Assembly (NCBI GenBank): GCA_018715025.1
Contig: DVMK01000139.1
Location: 1-23,853 of the forward strand
Direction of reading: 5' to 3'
Origin: Candidatus Caccousia avistercoris
Lineage (GTDB): Bacteria; Bacillota; Clostridia; Oscillospirales; Acutalibacteraceae
Length of the DNA: 23,853 nucleotides
The notes beneath the pieces were generated by a model, which worked only from the letters and a program-made list of their open reading frames with translations, searched no databases and was not told the DNA's origin. The position numbers were made by a program, and so were the translations under genes. Within the stretch, counting starts at the first letter, position 1, and every line of letters starts with the position of its first letter. Positions 1-7,069 of the stretch are shown here, piece by piece.

Positions 1-332
1 AGCTCATTCAGCAAAATGGCAAAAAGGATAGGAATAGGAAAAACAATGACCAAATTCAGCAGGCTGATAATTATTGTATTCTGAAACGCCGTCAAAAACG
101 AAGGGGTGGAAAAAAGCTTTTCAAAATTCTCCAGGCCTGCCCAGTCGCTCCCGAAAATTCCCTTTAACGGCGTAAAGTCCTTGAACGCAATGACAAGCCC
201 GCCCATGGGAAGGTAACAGTAAATCAGGAACCATACGAAAACCGGCAGAAACAGAAGGTATACCTCCCAATACTGAGAGAAAACCCTTCGCAGCCTTCCC
301 TTACGCTTCGGTGCGGATAACTTGGCCGTCAT
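1..332 (-). CDS. Carbohydrate ABC transporter permease, LplB/YtcP type (N-terminal part, cut by window edge)
   Basis: About 110 codons can be read from an ATG at 330-332 down to the window edge; the C-terminal part lies outside. The N-terminus is basic (MTAKLSAPKRKGRLRR), then comes a first membrane helix with the tract YLLFLPVFVWFLIYCYLPMG, then GLVIAFKDFTPLKGIFG and a second hydrophobic segment near the edge. The order 'basic tail, helix, YLPM-G-L-IAFKDF-P-GI' is typical of LplB-type permeases, which pair with a second permease and a lipoprotein to import oligosaccharides or related solutes. The start lies inside the end of the upstream metallo-hydrolase gene (32 bases shared, different frame), so the two are probably translationally coupled. 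A purine-rich AAAGGGA about 10 bases upstream could be the ribosome binding site. The substrate cannot be told from this fragment. Confidence 0.85.
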   Translation of the reverse strand, partial: MTAKLSAPKRKGRLRRVFSQYWEVYLLFLPVFVWFLIYCYLPMGGLVIAFKDFTPLKGIFGSDWAGLENFEKLFSTPSFLTAFQNTIIISLLNLVIVFPIPILFAILLNE

Positions 333-1185
333 AGGCAACACCAATCCCTTTCTGCTCCATAATGGGAGCCAATATGTCATGGGGGGGCGTCCAATGGGGA
401 GACATATGGGTCAGGTAGCACCCCGACCCTGGGGCCAGGCAGCCCCGGGCCCGCAGGGTCTGGAAAAAGGCCTGTGCCTTTTCCAGGCTCATGTGGGGGG
501 CGTCTTCCGGGGTAGGCGTATTGCCAGTGGTGGCTTCCAAAATCACGCAGGAATACCTTCTGCGGCTCACTTCCCGCCAGGCCTCCTCCCCGTAGCCGCC
601 GGTGTCCGAGGCGTAGAGCAAGGCGTCCCCCCCTTTTTCCACAATATAGTTGAGAGTAAAGCCTTCCGGGCCGTGCCTGGCAGGCAGCGCGGTGACCGAA
701 TAACCGTCTGTTCGGAAGGTTTCCAGCCCGCGCACCGGGTGGAAAGAAAAATGGTATTCCTCGTTTTCCTCAGGAAGATCGCCGGCCGACCGGATCGCCT
801 CCCCTACAAAGCGCGTACCGAAAATATCCAGCATGGGAAGCGGCGTAACGCAGGGGGCACCTTTCCTTTCGCACAGCTCATCCTCCGTGAAAGGACGATA
901 GGCGGAGGGGAAATATCTTTTCCAAAGCTGGTTCGCCACAAAATGATCGCTGTGGGCATGGGTTATCAGCAGCGTTTTTACGGGAGCCAGGGAAACGCCA
1001 AAACGGACGGCGTTGTTCAGGGCGCTTTCCGTCATGTCGATGAGGAGCTTCCCGTCAATCAGGATGGAGCTGTTGGCCCGCAGATTCCTTCCCCCGTGCT
1101 CTCTGGCGTAGCTGCAGTTGCGGCAGGCGCACCACGCGTTCGGGTACCCCTCCCCCGCTCCTGTACCGAGCACCATGATTTCCAT
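301..1185 (-). CDS. Metallo-beta-lactamase-fold hydrolase, PhnP/PqqB-like
   Basis: The 294-residue protein has the metal site of the metallo-beta-lactamase superfamily: H76-A-H78-S-D80-H81, then a histidine in LPARHG, an aspartate in YASDTGG and a histidine in YLTHMSPHW. An N-terminal C19-x-C21-x2-C24 cluster just after the first strand (LGTGAGEG) resembles the extra structural zinc site of PhnP and PqqB, so a cyclic phosphodiesterase-like activity is plausible but unproven. There is no signal peptide, so it should be cytoplasmic. The start has AGAAAGGA about 10 bases upstream. It overlaps the following sugar ABC permease by 32 bases, which suggests a shared operon and perhaps a role in processing an imported, modified carbohydrate (inference). 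Confidence 0.85.
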   Translation of the reverse strand: MEIMVLGTGAGEGYPNAWCACRNCSYAREHGGRNLRANSSILIDGKLLIDMTESALNNAVRFGVSLAPVKTLLITHAHSDHFVANQLWKRYFPSAYRPFTEDELCERKGAPCVTPLPMLDIFGTRFVGEAIRSAGDLPEENEEYHFSFHPVRGLETFRTDGYSVTALPARHGPEGFTLNYIVEKGGDALLYASDTGGYGEEAWREVSRRRYSCVILEATTGNTPTPEDAPHMSLEKAQAFFQTLRARGCLAPGSGCYLTHMSPHWTPPHDILAPIMEQKGIGVAYDGQVIRTEA

Positions 1186-1220
1186 AAATTATTTTTCCTT
1201 TCTGTTTATTTTCTGTTATT

Positions 1221-1250
1221 ATTATAGCAATCTCTCTTCTTTCTTCACAA
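1221..1250 (-). promoter_or_regulatory. Sigma-A type promoter of the metallo-hydrolase/permease operon
   Basis: On the minus strand a perfect TATAAT (1221-1226) lies 18 bases from TTGTGA (1245-1250). It is about 35 bases upstream of the hydrolase start and is the only good promoter in the gap. Confidence 0.6.
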
Positions 1251-1315
1251 GGTGCACAATTTCACATCGGCTATCCTGATTTGACATTTGCGGATTGATC
1301 TTCCTCTCAGACGCG

Positions 1316-1349
1316 AAAAGGCCAGGCCCCAAAATGGACCTGGCCTTTT
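1316..1349 (-). terminator. Intrinsic terminator after hppA
   Basis: An 11-bp perfect stem (1316-1326 with 1339-1349, arm AAAAGGCCAGG) has a 12-base loop and ends in a short T run in both directions. It lies about 60 bases past the hppA stop and upstream of the metallo-hydrolase promoter. Confidence 0.8.
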
Positions 1350-1411
1350 CTTACCGGAAGGGAACTATGTCTCTCTCTCCCGCAGAGGGACGAAAGCCTC
1401 CTTGCGCTTGC

Positions 1412-3499
1412 TTAATGGAAAATAGAAAGCCAGACAAACAGGGAGGAGCACAGGGAGGACACCAGAGACACCACGGTGATCTGGGTGTTGATGGAGGGGC
1501 CGGCGGTGTCCTTGAAGGGGTCGCCCACGGTGTCGCCAATGACAGCCGCCTTGTGGGCGTCGCTGCCCTTGCCGCCCTCCGCGCCGGACTCCACATACTT
1601 TTTGGCGTTGTCCCACAGGCCGCCGGAGTTGGACATAAACAGGGCGATGAGCAGGCCGCTGACAATGTTGCCCAGCAGGAAGCCGCCGATGGCCTGAGGG
1701 CCGCCGATGAAGCCCACCACCAGGGTGGCCGCGATGCTCATAAGGCCGGCGGGAATCAATTCGCGCAGAGCGCCGGAGGTGGCAATGTCGATGCACTTGC
1801 CGTACTCAGGCTTCACCCCGGGCTTGCCTTCCCGCAGGCCCTTGATGCTGTTGAACTGCCGGTGAATTTCCTGCACCATGCGCTGGGCGTTCTTGTCCAC
1901 GCCCAAAATCAGCATAGCGGAGAACACGGCGGGAATGGCCGCGCCGATGAGGATGCCGAAGAACACGGTGGGAGACATAATGTCAAAGCCGGTGAGAAGC
2001 TCCCGCCCGGCGGCGGCCAGGGCCTCGTTGGCCTCGGACATAAAGGCGCCCAGCAGCGAGATGACCGTCAGGCCGGCGGCGCTGATGGAGAAGCCCTTGG
2101 TGACGGCCTTCACCGTGTTGCCGGCGCTGTCAAGCTCGTCCGCAATACGGATGGTGTCCTCGCCCAGGCCGCCCATTTCCGCAAGGCCGCGGGCGTTGTC
2201 CACGATGGGACCGTAGGCGTCGTTGGAGATGATCATGCCCACGATGGAGAGCATGCCCACAGCAGACATGGAGATGCCGAAAATGGCGTAGCCCTCTCCC
2301 ATAGGCGCGCACAGCTGGTAGGCAACCAGGGCGGAGATGGCGATGCCCACCATGGCAGGCAGGGCGGAAATAAAGCCGTAGGAAACGCCGGAAAGAACCG
2401 TGAAAGCGGGGCCCGTCTTAGAGGCATGGGCCACCTTCTTCACAATAGGCTTTGTGTCGTCCGTGAAATAGTCGGTGGTAATACCGATGATGACGCCCAC
2501 CAGCAGGCCGATGGCGGCGGCGCCCCAAATACGCCAGGAGAACCCGTCAAAAAGCAGGGTGGCCAGGGCGGTGAGCACCAGGAAAACTGCCGTCGTCACA
2601 TAGGTGGAAGAGTTCAGGGCGCGGGTGGGGTTGCCGTTTTTGCCCACGCGGGCGGTGGCAATGCCGATGATGGAGGCGAACAGGCCCAGAATGGCGTAGC
2701 AGAACACCATGGAAATGTTGGCGAATTCTCCGCCGGAAAGAGACTGGGCAATGACCAGGGCGGAAGCCATGGCCGCCACGTTGGAGTCGAACAGGTCGGC
2801 GCCCATGCCGGCCACGTCGCCCACGTTGTCGCCCACGTTGTCGGCGATCACGGCGGGGTTGCGGGGGTCATCCTCCGGGATGCCCAGCTCCACCTTGCCG
2901 GTCAGGTCTGCGGAAACGTCGGCGGTCTTGGTGAAGATGCCGCCGCCGGCCTTGGCGAACAGGGCCAGGGAACTGGCGCCGAAGGAGAAGCCCAGCAGAA
3001 TGTTGGAGTTGCCGGTGATCATCAGCACGGCGGCCACGCCCAGCAGGGAGCAGCCCACCACCAGCAGGCCCATCACAGCGCCGCCGCGGAAGCCGATGAG
3101 GAAGGCGGGCTTAATGCCCTTTTGAGCAGCCTCGGCGGTGCGCCCGTTGGAGAGGGTGGCCACCAGAATACCGATTTTGCCCGCAATGGCAGAAAGAACC
3201 GTGCCGGCCAGATACGCCAGCGTCATGGCGATGTTGTCCACAATATTCCCGTTCCACACCGGGGAGGGAAGGAGAAGGAAGATGATTACGGCCGCCACAG
3301 CGGCGAACTTGGCCAAAACCAGGTATTCGCGCCGCATGAAGGTGTTCGCGCCTTCCTTGATCAGCTGGGACACTTCTGCGATTTTTCCGTTGACTGTCTT
3401 CTGCTTTTTTACCCACAAATACAGGTAAGCGGCAAAGGCAAAGGCCAGGACTACCGTTAGAAACGACAGCCCGTAAAACAGGGGTAGCTGGGATTCCAT
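1412..3499 (-). CDS. hppA: Membrane-bound ion-translocating pyrophosphatase (K+-independent H+-type signature)
   Basis: This 695-residue polytopic membrane protein hydrolyses pyrophosphate to phosphate and pumps protons (or sodium) across the membrane. The family signature is complete: DVSADLTGKVELGIPEDDPRNP with D210-D211-P-R-N, followed by ADNVGDNVGDVAGMGADLF, and near the C-terminus KGSDAHKAAVIGDTVGDPFKD. Residues K464 and T467 in GNTVKAVTKGF are those of the K+-independent H+-pyrophosphatases; the K+-dependent class has alanine at the first of these positions. A TTG four codons upstream (3509-3511) is open, but it directly abuts AGAAAGG, so the ATG at 3497-3499 with GGTG nearby is preferred. 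The gene follows ktrBA on the same strand with a 164-base gap and ends at a strong terminator. Whether it pumps H+ or Na+ is inferred, not shown. Confidence 0.97.
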   Translation of the reverse strand: MESQLPLFYGLSFLTVVLAFAFAAYLYLWVKKQKTVNGKIAEVSQLIKEGANTFMRREYLVLAKFAAVAAVIIFLLLPSPVWNGNIVDNIAMTLAYLAGTVLSAIAGKIGILVATLSNGRTAEAAQKGIKPAFLIGFRGGAVMGLLVVGCSLLGVAAVLMITGNSNILLGFSFGASSLALFAKAGGGIFTKTADVSADLTGKVELGIPEDDPRNPAVIADNVGDNVGDVAGMGADLFDSNVAAMASALVIAQSLSGGEFANISMVFCYAILGLFASIIGIATARVGKNGNPTRALNSSTYVTTAVFLVLTALATLLFDGFSWRIWGAAAIGLLVGVIIGITTDYFTDDTKPIVKKVAHASKTGPAFTVLSGVSYGFISALPAMVGIAISALVAYQLCAPMGEGYAIFGISMSAVGMLSIVGMIISNDAYGPIVDNARGLAEMGGLGEDTIRIADELDSAGNTVKAVTKGFSISAAGLTVISLLGAFMSEANEALAAAGRELLTGFDIMSPTVFFGILIGAAIPAVFSAMLILGVDKNAQRMVQEIHRQFNSIKGLREGKPGVKPEYGKCIDIATSGALRELIPAGLMSIAATLVVGFIGGPQAIGGFLLGNIVSGLLIALFMSNSGGLWDNAKKYVESGAEGGKGSDAHKAAVIGDTVGDPFKDTAGPSINTQITVVSLVSSLCSSLFVWLSIFH

Positions 3500-3564
3500 A
3501 CAAATCACCAAACCTTTCTAAAAATTAAGCGGAAGACTCCTCCGGAAAGTGGAAGGCTTTGAGG

Positions 3565-3581
3565 GCGCGGCACAGCCGCGC
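3565..3581 (-). other. GC-rich hairpin between ktrA and hppA
   Basis: GCGCGGC-ACA-GCCGCGC is a perfect 7-bp stem with a 3-base loop in the ktrA-hppA gap. No T run follows it, so it may be an mRNA-stabilising or attenuating structure rather than a terminator. I see no convincing hppA promoter in this gap, so co-transcription with ktrBA is possible. Confidence 0.4.
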
Positions 3582-3663
3582 ACAGAGCTTTCCGCTCATT
3601 GACTGGGCAGAAAAACAGTACCCGCGAAAGGCACTGTATTGCGGGGAAAACGCGGGGCAGGGC

Positions 3664-4344
3664 TTACTGCATATCGTTTTCCAGACGCTCGATATTCTCC
3701 GTCTGGCCAATGACGCAGATGATGTCCCCGCGCTGAAACCGGTAGTCCGAAGAAAATTCCACGTCGGTGTGCTTGTCGTGCTCAATGGCGATAATGTTCA
3801 GGCCGTATTTCCGACGGGTGTCCGCCTCGCGGACGCTGAGCCCCAGGAAGGGGGTGGAAATCTCAATCCGCCGCACCTCGGCGTCTCCCTCCAGGGTGAC
3901 GGAATCCAGAAAATTGTGGTACAGAAGGCCTTTCCCCAGGCGCACAGCCATGTCCCACTCCGGGTACACCACCTTGGCGCCAAGCCGCTTGAGCACCTCG
4001 CCGTGAATAGAACTGTTCGCCTTGGAAATTACATGGGGGACGTTCAGGTTCAGCACCGTCATAGTGGTGAGGATGCTCACATCCACCTGTTCGCCGATAC
4101 AGACCACCACCGTGTCGCAGTTCTGAATTCCCACCTCCTCCAGGGTTTCCTGGATGGATTCCTGATTCAGGGATTCCACAACCATGGCCAGGTCGGTGTA
4201 GCGGCGGGCCTCTTTGACCCTGGCCTCGTCCTTATCTATGGCGATCACTTCTTTTTCCGCCCGTGTCAGGCATTCCACCAGGGCCAGGCCAAACCGGCCC
4301 AGGCCGATGATCCCAAAGGTAGCCGCCGTCTCTTTTTTTCTCAT
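3664..4344 (-). CDS. ktrA: Ktr potassium uptake regulatory subunit (RCK protein)
   Basis: This 226-residue cytosolic subunit gates the KtrB potassium translocator. It starts with a Rossmann RCK-N domain: the nucleotide loop is G14-L-G16-R-F-G19, and acidic D37 sits at the end of strand 2 (EVIAIDKD). A TrkA-C domain occupies roughly residues 145-226 (EISTPFLGLSVREADTR and similar), which in KtrA proteins can bind cyclic di-AMP. The length fits KtrA (about 220 residues) and not the doubled TrkA. It lies 23 bases after ktrB, so the two form an operon. The start ATG has GGAGAG about 11 bases upstream. Regulation by ATP/ADP and possibly c-di-AMP is known for the family and inferred here. Confidence 0.95.
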   Translation of the reverse strand: MRKKETAATFGIIGLGRFGLALVECLTRAEKEVIAIDKDEARVKEARRYTDLAMVVESLNQESIQETLEEVGIQNCDTVVVCIGEQVDVSILTTMTVLNLNVPHVISKANSSIHGEVLKRLGAKVVYPEWDMAVRLGKGLLYHNFLDSVTLEGDAEVRRIEISTPFLGLSVREADTRRKYGLNIIAIEHDKHTDVEFSSDYRFQRGDIICVIGQTENIERLENDMQ

Positions 4345-4367
4345 TTTTTCTGTAACTCTCCTTACGT

Positions 4368-5672
4368 TTATCCTATGGTGATGGATTCCTCCGTATACCG
4401 CGCCGCGGGGGCGGGCCGGTCAATCCAGATGGAAAGCAGGGTAAAGGCCCCTACCCTTCCGGCGAACATGGTAAAAATCAGCACCAGCTTGCTGGCGTCC
4501 GACAGGTCGGGCGTGATGCCGGTGGAAAGGCCCACCGTGCCGAAAGCCGAAACCTCCTCGAACAGCAGCTGCACAAACTCATACTCCGGTTCCAGAACGC
4601 AGAGAAGAAAGGTCCCTATGCACACCAGCAGCATGGACAGCAGCGAAATGATGGAGGCCTTGGAAAGGATCTCAGACGAAATGCTGCGGCGGAACGCGCC
4701 CACATGTTTTTTATTAAACAGGCTCCGAACCTCCTGCGCCAGCACAAAGAAGGTGCTTGTCTTGATGCCGCCGCCGGTAGAGCCGGGCGACGCGCCGATA
4801 AACATCAGAATAATCAGGGTAAACAGCCCCGCGTCGGTGAATTCCCCAATGGGATATGTGGAAAAGCCTGCCGTCCTGGCGGACACGCTGTGGAAAAAGG
4901 CGCCCATCCAGGAAATATCCTCGGTGGCCTTCAGCAGCAGGGTTCCCGCCGCCAGAAGCACCGCGGTGGTGGTAAGCACCACCTTGGAATGAAGGGTGAG
5001 CTTCCGGAAGGAACGCTTTTTCAGCACATCCAGAATCACCAGAAAGCCTATGCCGCCGAAGATAATCAGGCCGCAGGTGGTCAGGTTCAGCAGAACGCTG
5101 GACTGGTAGGGGATCAGGTTCCGCAGCCCTCCCAAAATATCAAAGCCGGAATTATTAAAGGCCGCAATGGAATGGAACACGCTGATGCCCAGGGCGTGCA
5201 GGGGCGGGTAATCCTGCACGAACACCGGGAAGCTGAGGGCCACGCCCGCCAGCTCGAAGCAAAGCGTCATAAAGAGAACCGCCTTCACCAACCGCACCAT
5301 TCCCTTGAAGCTGTCCACATTCAGGGACTCTTTCACCAGGGCCCGGCCCTTGATTCCCACCCGCTTTTTCGCGGCCAGAATAAGCCCCACGCCCAGGGAC
5401 GTCACCCCCAGCCCGCCCACCTGGATAAGGGCGGCCACCACGCCCTGGCCGAAGGGAGTGAAATGATCCGCCGTGTCTATGGCGATAAGGCCGGTAACGC
5501 ACACGGCGCTGGTGGAAGTGAACAGAGCGTCGATAAAGGTAACCTGAGCTTCCTCCCGCACGGAAAGCGGCAGAAGAAGCAGGCCGGTCCCCAACAGGAT
5601 CACCAGGGCGAAGCCCAGGACGATCAACCTGCCGGGAGGCTGATTTTTGACAGAAAAAATAAAATGTCTCAC
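4368..5672 (-). CDS. ktrB: Potassium uptake protein KtrB (Trk/Ktr/HKT membrane subunit)
   Basis: This 434-residue protein is the ion-conducting subunit of a Ktr system. The four pore-loop repeats are recognisable by their filter glycines: G61 (SAVCVTGL), G176 (AAFNNSGFDI), G269 (SARTAGFST) and G381 (FGTVGLS), each flanked by hydrophobic helices. The start is a GTG at 5670-5672; no in-frame ATG lies upstream. Its own ribosome binding site is poor, and the GTG overlaps the TGA stop of a small upstream frame (5669-5713), so start coupling is possible. ktrA follows after 23 bases. A promoter and a leader RNA with terminator (5745-5937) precede the gene, which suggests control by attenuation. Confidence 0.95.
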   Translation of the reverse strand: MRHFIFSVKNQPPGRLIVLGFALVILLGTGLLLLPLSVREEAQVTFIDALFTSTSAVCVTGLIAIDTADHFTPFGQGVVAALIQVGGLGVTSLGVGLILAAKKRVGIKGRALVKESLNVDSFKGMVRLVKAVLFMTLCFELAGVALSFPVFVQDYPPLHALGISVFHSIAAFNNSGFDILGGLRNLIPYQSSVLLNLTTCGLIIFGGIGFLVILDVLKKRSFRKLTLHSKVVLTTTAVLLAAGTLLLKATEDISWMGAFFHSVSARTAGFSTYPIGEFTDAGLFTLIILMFIGASPGSTGGGIKTSTFFVLAQEVRSLFNKKHVGAFRRSISSEILSKASIISLLSMLLVCIGTFLLCVLEPEYEFVQLLFEEVSAFGTVGLSTGITPDLSDASKLVLIFTMFAGRVGAFTLLSIWIDRPAPAARYTEESITIG

Positions 5673-5713
5673 CGTAAAACGCCCGGCGCGCTGTGCCCGC
5701 CGGTTTCTTTCAT
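5669..5713 (-). CDS. Possible 14-residue leader peptide of ktrB
   Basis: An ATG just after AGAGAGG opens a 14-codon frame (MKETGGHSAPGVLR) whose TGA overlaps the ktrB GTG as GTGA. Such an arrangement would let ribosomes re-start at ktrB, which lacks a clear binding site. The distance between AGAGAGG and ATG is unusually short, and nothing else supports coding, so this is tentative. Confidence 0.25.
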   Translation of the reverse strand: MKETGGHSAPGVLR

Positions 5714-5744
5714 CCTCTCTCTTTTTTTCGCCGGGGCCCTGAAA

Positions 5745-5903
5745 GAAGAAAAGAGGCAGGACCTCATGGGAAGTCCTGCCTCTTTATTTCCGAAATTGAA
5801 AGCGAAGGGCCCGCCGAGAGCCTTCGGAAATTTTAAGGAAATACTGAGAATAAATAGGGATGCTATAGCTCCCTATGACAGACTCCACCGCTTATTCCAG
5901 CAA
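5745..5903 (-). ncRNA. Structured leader RNA upstream of ktrB (unclassified; riboswitch-like or independent sRNA)
   Basis: A promoter (5909-5937) should start a transcript near 5902 that runs about 160 bases to an intrinsic terminator. In order on the minus strand there are three helices: an outer GAATAA/TTATTC pair (5848-5853 with 5892-5897) enclosing ATAGGGA/TCCCTAT (5854-5860 with 5870-5876); ATTTCCGAA/TTCGGAAAT (5786-5794 with 5823-5831), which competes with CGAAGG/CCTTCG (5803-5808 with 5821-5826); and the 13-bp terminator stem. The segment 5877-5885 could pair imperfectly with the upstream terminator arm, giving an antiterminator. I compared it by eye with the c-di-AMP (ydaO), Mg2+, SAM, T-box, PreQ1 and ZTP consensus patterns and saw no match. 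ktrB begins about 75 bases after the terminator. Confidence 0.55.
5750..5785 (-). terminator. Intrinsic terminator/attenuator upstream of ktrB
   Basis: A perfect 13-bp stem (5750-5762 with 5773-5785, arm AAAGAGGCAGGAC) with a 10-base loop is followed on the minus strand by a T-rich tail. It lies between the promoter at 5909-5937 and ktrB and is about 210 bases beyond the LysR stop. Confidence 0.85.
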
Positions 5904-5908
5904 CACAT

Positions 5909-5937
5909 AGTATAAAGAAATTGTCAAGAGAAGTCAA
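5909..5937 (-). promoter_or_regulatory. Promoter of the ktrB leader RNA
   Basis: On the minus strand TTGACT (5932-5937), a 17-base spacer and TATACT (5909-5914) make a strong sigma-A type promoter. It starts 56 bases after the LysR stop codon. Confidence 0.8.
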
Positions 5938-5992
5938 GAGCATTGATCGATTTTTGGTAGATATTTTGAAATCCGCAGAGCGGGGGCGGCTC

Positions 5993-6910
5993 TCAGGCCC
6001 TTCCGGCCTGTGCCGTCTCTTCCTGCCGGCCAAGGGATTCCCCCAGCAGGGCAAGAAAGCGCCTGTGGGCCTGGTGCAGCCGCTTGGGCAGGTAAGCCGC
6101 CCCGAAGGAAAGGGCGGGGAATTCCGGCACCGGGATGTACCGCAGCCCCGGCAGATGCGCCCGGGGCGCGTCCGCCATGAGAGAAAACGCCAGCCCGGCC
6201 TCCGCCATGGTGTAGGCGATTTCCAGGCTGTCGCAGAACAGGAGCTCCTCCGGCCCCCGGTTGGCCGCCACCTGGCTCTGGGCCGCCATGAGGGAGGGCG
6301 GCAGAATGGGCGGGCGGCACAGTGTCATGGGGCCGGCCTCCCGAAGGGCGGCGGCGGTAAGTTTTTCCTGCCCTGCCAGAGGGTGGCTTTCTGCGCAGAC
6401 GCACACCACCGGGCGCTGGCAGAGCTCGCGGTAAACGGCCTTTTTGGGGGAAATCTCCTGGTAGGCCAGCAGAAGCTGCACGTCCCCCTCCTCCAGCAGG
6501 TTTTCCAGCGAGTCGAAGGGGCTCATGCGCAGCACGGGAAGAAGCTGCGGCTCTTCCCGCCCAAGCTGGGCCAGGGCAGGGGCCAGCAGCCGCAGCTCAA
6601 TAAAATTCCGGCAGCCTACGCCCACCCGCGTGGGCTGGGTGTCCCGGCACTCCCGCAGGCGCGCTTTAGAGGCCCCCGCCAGCTTCAGCATGTCGTCGGC
6701 GTACTGCAGAAACAGGTACCCCGCCCTGGTAAGGCGGACGCTTTTGCTGGTGCGGTAAAACAGCTTCACCTCCAGCTCATCCTCCAGGGTGTTGATCTGG
6801 TGGCTGACCGCCGGCTGGGTAATGCGGAGCGCCTCCGCCGCCCGGGAAAAATTTAAAAAATTGGCAACCGCGGCAAAGCATTCCAGTTGTGTGGTATTCA
6901 GACAAAACAT
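5993..6910 (-). CDS. LysR-family transcriptional regulator
   Basis: The 305-residue protein has the LysR plan: an N-terminal winged helix-turn-helix at roughly residues 5-63 (FSRAAEALRITQPAVSHQI is the recognition segment, then LEDELEVKLFYR), a linker helix, and a two-lobed effector-binding domain from about residue 90. The annotated ATG at 6908-6910 directly abuts its AAGAAAGGG ribosome site. An in-frame CTG three codons later (6899-6901) has better spacing and would give the usual short LysR start (NTTQLECF), so the true start may be there. It is divergent from the marR-exporter operon and shares an inverted repeat with its promoter. No metabolic gene lies next to it, so the effector is unknown. 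Confidence 0.93.
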   Translation of the reverse strand: MFCLNTTQLECFAAVANFLNFSRAAEALRITQPAVSHQINTLEDELEVKLFYRTSKSVRLTRAGYLFLQYADDMLKLAGASKARLRECRDTQPTRVGVGCRNFIELRLLAPALAQLGREEPQLLPVLRMSPFDSLENLLEEGDVQLLLAYQEISPKKAVYRELCQRPVVCVCAESHPLAGQEKLTAAALREAGPMTLCRPPILPPSLMAAQSQVAANRGPEELLFCDSLEIAYTMAEAGLAFSLMADAPRAHLPGLRYIPVPEFPALSFGAAYLPKRLHQAHRRFLALLGESLGRQEETAQAGRA

Positions 6911-6968
6911 CCCTTTCTTACGTTTTTATTTCTGTGCTATATCTTTTAACAATAAAAATTATTTATAG

Positions 6969-6997
6969 ATTATAGCAGATTTGAATTTCACATGCAA
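6969..6997 (-). promoter_or_regulatory. Promoter of the LysR gene
   Basis: On the minus strand TTGCAT (6992-6997) is 17 bases from a perfect TATAAT (6969-6974). The -35 box overlaps the -35 box of the divergent marR promoter and the inverted repeat at 6981-7006. Confidence 0.65.
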
Positions 6998-7006
6998 GAA
7001 TTTCAA
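6981..7006. promoter_or_regulatory. Inverted repeat operator in the lysR-marR gap
   Basis: TTGAATTTC (6981-6989) and GAATTTCAA (6998-7006) are inverted copies matching at 8 of 9 positions, separated by 8 bases containing CATG. The repeat covers the -35 box and spacer of the rightward promoter and the -35 and spacer region of the leftward one. MarR-family autoregulation is the simplest reading; LysR binding is the alternative. Confidence 0.5.
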
Positions 7007-7015
7007 TGGTATGAT
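6987..7015 (+). promoter_or_regulatory. Promoter of the marR-exporter operon
   Basis: TTCACA (6987-6992), a 17-base spacer and TATGAT (7010-7015), each one base from consensus, lie about 55 bases upstream of the marR start. Confidence 0.65.
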
Positions 7016-7069
7016 AAACCGTATCCAAGGAAACTGTTCAGGCATGAACAAAAGGAAAGGGGCGATGAA

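Noticed and set aside
1295..3460. 721-codon plus-strand open frame opposite hppA
   Set aside because: Low-complexity, His/Gly/Gln-rich product typical of an antisense frame of a GC-rich gene; the opposite strand encodes a complete pyrophosphatase.
5745..5903. 6S RNA or ydaO riboswitch
   Set aside because: The 5' and 3' ends do not form the long closing stem of 6S RNA, and the conserved ydaO segments were not found by eye; left unclassified.
3559..5915. Long plus-strand open frames opposite ktrA and ktrB
   Set aside because: They run across the ktr genes, leader and terminators with no motifs or ribosome sites.
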